Positions 60,267 through 64,000 of a stretch of 64,000 bases of DNA are shown here, one piece after another. Below the pieces are notes generated by a model. The model did not search any database. It saw only the letters and a list, made by a program, of their open reading frames with translations, and was not told the origin of the DNA. Position 1 is the first letter of the stretch, and each line of letters starts with the position of its first letter. The translations under genes were made by a program, and so were the position numbers. The DNA comes from Cryptomeria japonica (lineage: Eukaryota > Streptophyta > Pinopsida > Cupressales > Cupressaceae), in the NCBI RefSeq assembly GCF_030272615.1, contig NC_081415.1, positions 235,473,803-235,537,802 of the forward strand, given 5' to 3'.

Positions 60267-61530
60267 TGTTGGCCATTTAGAGGAATTGATTATGTGTTGC
60301 ATTGATGTTGTGTCATTGATTTCAACACTAGTTGTTTTGGCTGTTTACCGATATCCTTCTGGTCCCGGAAAGATGTTTGGTTTCTGGTTGGATTAGATCA
60401 TGATGCTCTGGTATGTTTTGGCTTTTGGAATTGGCTTAGATCTGCTATTCATGCTACTCAGATTTATGTTCAGTCAATTGGTTTTGATTTGGTGATCAGA
60501 TGCTATCTTATATGTTGGTAAGCTTGGTTTGTTGATCCGGTGAGGGTTTCACTGGTAGAGCTTTGTTGAAGACCTTTGATGTTATGCATAAGTGGTGTTG
60601 GTGTGGCTTCTAGTAGAGATTCAAGATGCTAATGGTGAAAGTGTTCAAGACTTGCCTGATTGGGATCATTGCTTTAGCGTGTGTGGACCTATATTGGGTC
60701 TGGTACTATCTAGGTTATGGATCGCCTTAATATAACACATTGATTGGACTTCTCAATGTGTTTTCGAGATGTCTTATGGGTTGGATATTATTTGTTTGGT
60801 CTCAAGCCGACATGGTTTGTAATTATGTAATTGCTTTATTGTCTGGTGGTTGACCTTATTGTTTATGGTCAAGGGTTTGTATGTATATGATGTAAGATCT
60901 CATTGTAGATCATGATGTATGGGATGAAGGATGTATAGGAGCGAATAATGTAATAATCATTCATGTAGAGGATTTGGTCGATCATTGGTGATCGAGTTGG
61001 GTTTATGTAAGAGGATTTAGTCCTCCAGTATTGAGCTTAACCAAAACTGTATTCAGGCATAGGAGATAAGAGGATTTAGTCCTTCGATATTGAGCTTAAC
61101 GAGAACTATATTCAGGCATAGGATATGCTATCATTGTAGTTCATTCATTCTTTCGGATTGTAGTCTAGATTTGTATGTAGTCAGTGAGACTCCTTTTGTA
61201 ATGAGCGGTGTGCTCTAGGTTGTTGGCCTTCCTGCAAGTGCAGGCCCCTCATTTGTAATCACATACTTAATGCAGAAGTATTATCTGACTGTGGGTAGGA
61301 TTCCCACCATGTTTTTTTCCTTTACCAGGTTTTCCACGTACAAATCTTGGTGTCATGTGGATGGTATTTATTCTCTAATTGTTGCTTATGCTTAATTGGT
61401 ATATCTACTATTTCGGTAATTGGTTTAGTATTGATCTTTTGGGTTTCAGTATTAAAATTTTAATTGCTTAAGGTTCTGGTCATTTAGTGACAACTGATTC
61501 ACCCCCCCTCTCAGTTGTCTTTTGGTTGTA
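60267..61530 (+). repeat. 3' LTR of element C
   Basis: About 1.26 kb, starts TGTTGGCC. It has an extra TTGTGTCATTGATT-like insertion near 60308 and a tandem duplication of about 60 bp at 61015-61125 compared with the 5' LTR. The end is degraded. Confidence 0.88.
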
Positions 61531-61632
61531 TAGATATGCATATATACATATATAAACACATATTATATATGTATGTCTATACATGTGTAGTAAATGCTAA
61601 GTTTACAAGCATACATTATTATGTCTTCATCA

Positions 61633-61745
61633 CTCGTACGGGTTTTGTGAAACACAAAATAATGGTTTTAGTTCTACATAACCCGTATAGGTTATGTAGA
61701 ACTATGAATAGTCCTTTTTGTTTTTCAAAACCCGTGTAGGTTTTG
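61633..61745. repeat. Palindrome cluster, third copy
   Basis: CTCGTACGGGTTTTG (61633), a near-perfect 36 bp palindrome at 61669-61704 centred on CATAACCCGTATAGGTTATG, and CAAAACCCGTGTAGGTTTTG (61726-61745), followed by GGCTTGGTAAGA. The middle copy matches cluster R and the last resembles cluster L, so this is a remnant of the same family. Confidence 0.8.
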
Positions 61746-61774
61746 GCTTGGTAAGAGTGTTGGAATATGACCCT

Positions 61775-62561
61775 AAGGCTTGCAAGCCTATTTCCCCCCC
61801 ATTTTTGTCCCTTTACATATTTTTTCATCTTCCAACATGATTTCTCGACTTCATCATCATTAGGTTTACAAGTGATCAGGTAGTTATCTCTAAAATTACC
61901 ACCATAAGCTCACACGTCTTCTCAGTTTTCTGACCATATAATTTTTCCTATTTTTGGACAACATTAGCATAGTAAACTTTAATTTTCTTTACCAATGCCT
62001 TGACAGTCCTCATAGACATATGTCTACCATTTTTTTAATAACTTTTGATATACTAGACCAAATTCAAAATAAATTACATATTATTGTTCTACACTAGATT
62101 CTATACACTAAAAATAAGAAGTTTGCATTTTTTATTATTTTGATGCAAGTTATGCCCAACGCACAAACAAGTACCAAATTTTCAAGATGCGGTCACTTCA
62201 AAAAATCATTAAAAAACAAATACTCAGCGGAAAATTACAAAAAAATAAAAAACTTCTAGATCTAACTCTTACCTATCATCCTTACAAAGGGTTTTGCAAA
62301 ATACTAAATCTAACTATATATTTTGTCTAGCACACGAAATCAGCTATGTTATGTTTTTCTGAATAAAATCAAGAACAATTTTTCGTGCATGAGAGGTTTG
62401 ACCCTCTAAATATTATCCAATTTTAAAAAATTTTAGTAGTTTAGAAACAAGATTCAGAGTACTACAATTCTTATTCTTATTCTTTTCTCAACTCCTAGTT
62501 GTGAGTGGATGACCTTCAAATATCTCTTTGAAGTTCAAGTTTACCTGTTTTTAGAAAAAAA
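61775..62561. other. AT-rich, no gene seen
   Basis: No supported ORF, RNA gene or array. Confidence 0.5.
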
Positions 62562-62609
62562 GTGGCCACTTATACCCCTCTTTTTGTTCACCATCTTGGT
62601 GCACTTACC
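62562..62609 (-). repeat. Inverted copy of the 7771-7807 segment
   Basis: GTGGCCACTT and TTCACCATCTTGGTGCACTT occur here. The same two words lie in reverse complement at 7771-7807 beside palindrome cluster L. This suggests a second terminus of the same family. Confidence 0.5.
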
Positions 62610-62874
62610 CCAATATTTATTTTTTAATTTTGAATTAGCCTCTCTTTTTACTTTAAAAAGCTACTCGCAATGTTTAATTAATAAAAAATATTCAAAATCA
62701 TCAAAATAGTAAAAAAATTATATTACCGGATTCGTGACTTCGAGATTTGCAAAAGGATATTTTTTGTTTTTTGAAAAAAAAAAATTTAATTGATGAAAAA
62801 TTAGCCAAAAGTTGAATTTGGCAAAAAAGAACAAAAAGTGGCCTTTTTGGTGCCACATGGCAGGCCACATAGGA

Positions 62875-63028
62875 TAGTTTGGCCGAACTACCCTTAGTTT
62901 CAACATTTCAAAAAAAAATGATTTTTTTATGGTGACTTTTCAACTAAGGGAGTTCGGCCGAACTCCTAGTGCCATTTCAGCACCATGCAGCCAAGGAGTA
63001 GTCCGATTGAACTGAGTTCGATCGAACT
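62875..63028. repeat. Three AGTTCGGCCGAACT-type palindromes
   Basis: TAGTTTGGCCGAACTA (62875-62890, one arm mismatch), GAGTTCGGCCGAACTC (62950-62965, perfect) and AGTTCGATCGAACT (63015-63028, perfect). Same design as the AACCC-n4-GGGTT clusters but a different core. Confidence 0.8.
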
Positions 63029-63102
63029 ATCCTTCATTGGCCCAAAATGTGACACAACTCCATGCTTTTTCCTGTATATACACATACATATAATCATATA
63101 TG

Positions 63103-63124
63103 CACACACACACACACACACACA
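63103..63124. repeat. (CA)11 microsatellite
   Basis: Uninterrupted CA dinucleotides. The adjoining ORFs on both strands are artefacts of it. Confidence 0.95.
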
Positions 63125-64000
63125 GAGAAAGTTGTTTATGGCTATGTTTGTTGGATCAAATTCCAAAATCACCAAAATTGTGAATGTTGGAATAATCTTA
63201 AAATGAAAACCATCTTTACAATTGCATTCTAAAAATAAAATTGAAATGATAAATAGATTAAATCTAAAACTGAAACTCCCTTTTATTTCTCACTATAAAA
63301 TTGAAATGATAATGCTAGTTTGAATAATCTCAATGGGACTCTGCATTTTATCTTCATTGTACCCTGAAAAAGAAGCATTATTTGTTATAATTTGTTAGAC
63401 AAAAGTTGAAAACTTCAAATGTTGAAAAATTAAGAAAATATTAACAAAATCTCTTGACTGTAATAGGAAACTCATTTATTTTTGTGACCGAAAAGCTATG
63501 AAAATGTTATTTGTTTATATATGTTTTCTTATTAACACACACATATAACTGATATATATGTATGTAATATATGCATACTTGTGATATAACTTCTTAAAAT
63601 TAATATTGTATAATAATTTAAATTGCTGCTATAAAAATGTGCATTCTAATTTTCATTGAAATTGCATTTGGAATAGAACAACATAAGAAATATCATGTTC
63701 ATTATGCATAAAAAGTTATTGAGTTTCATATTTGCATTGGAAATAACAAGCATTTACATAATCCTATCATGACATCATTATAGGTGAATTTTGCATTAGT
63801 ATGTATATAAAGATGATGAAAAAAATAGTTAAACTCATTAGGCATATGTTTGAATGTCTACAATTCAAAGAAGTAGATTAAATTTTCCATGTGTGTTTGG
63901 GTTATGATTCCAAGAAAAGGTGCCAAATATGGGTAAGTAGAGAAGGATGATCCACTTTTTCAGTAAGATCTAGCTATTTTTAAGTGCTTTGGCCAAAGCC
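63125..64000. other. AT-rich end of window, no gene seen
   Basis: No supported feature. There is TA-rich sequence near 63540-63600 and a repeated AATTGAAATGATAA word at 63240 and 63300. Confidence 0.5.

Larger units (their letters stand above)
54399..61530 (+). mobile_element. Ty1/copia element C, complete but strongly decayed
   Basis: On the plus strand: 5' LTR 54399-55621, primer site 55623-55635, gag, protease, integrase, RT, RNase H, polypurine tract at 60255-60266, and 3' LTR from 60267 to about 61530. The LTRs differ by many substitutions and indels, so it is older than B and D. Its right end is blurred (within about 15 bp) and no clear target duplication could be set. Confidence 0.92.

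Noticed and set aside
62951-63206. ORFs across the CA microsatellite as a coding gene
   Set aside because: They are low-complexity Cys/Val or His/Thr readings of (CA)n and have no conserved domain.
1-64000. tRNA, rRNA or organellar insert
   Set aside because: No cloverleaf, rRNA core motif or plastid/mitochondrial gene was recognised by eye. The only tRNA-like pieces are retroelement primer sites.

Overview
The window is a repeat-dense nuclear segment of a plant genome. Every large feature is a transposable element, an element-like gene or a tandem repeat, and I see no ordinary single-copy host gene. The evidence for a plant is the plant mobile domain (PMD) protein at 16.6-18.5 kb, a Tat-type Ty3/gypsy element with a G-patch and two RNase H domains, several plant Ty1/copia elements and a hAT transposase. 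The TE density and nesting suggest a very large genome, possibly a conifer. That is inference from style, not proof.

Layout. 1-4676: 5' part of a Ty3/gypsy element (A, minus strand), cut by the window edge and inserted in the gag of an older copia element (E; its LTR is 5490-6408). 7.77-10.94 kb: a cluster of short palindromes, then a multi-exon gene of unknown function (plus strand). 11.5-12.0 kb: a degenerate short-motif array. 12.15-14.57 kb and 30.75-31.78 kb: two halves of one satellite array (monomer about 350-360 bp), split by a complete 16.2 kb Ty3/gypsy element (B, 14572-30750, minus strand; 794 bp LTRs about 1% different). B carries gag, protease with G-patch, reverse transcriptase (RT), RNase H, a second RNase H and integrase on the minus strand, and an antisense PMD ORF on the plus strand. 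32.35-34.77 kb: a four-exon transposase-like pseudogene (minus strand), again preceded by palindromes. 34.98-42.52 kb: a complete copia element (D, minus strand) inserted in a GA-rich tract. 43-53.7 kb: a minisatellite, a roughly 1,130-codon broken ORF of unknown function, a CpG-containing motif array and a full-length but broken hAT transposase. 53.75-54.38 kb: GA-rich tract. 54.4-61.53 kb: a complete but broken copia element (C, plus strand). 61.6-63.1 kb: more palindrome clusters. The rest is AT-rich.

How the parts fit. The clearest autonomous design is element B. Its gag-pol unit (minus strand) and PMD unit (plus strand) converge, and each is preceded by an irregular array of the same core CGCGTCTGTG in the same sense. 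With B removed, the palindrome clusters at 7.8-8.06 and 34.64-34.77 kb bracket two convergent multi-exon genes and the satellite. This fits one large two-gene DNA transposon of about 10.8 kb, which I consider the best candidate for an undescribed system here. Nearly all coding regions carry in-frame stops, many in positions expected from C-to-T change, so these are decaying copies.
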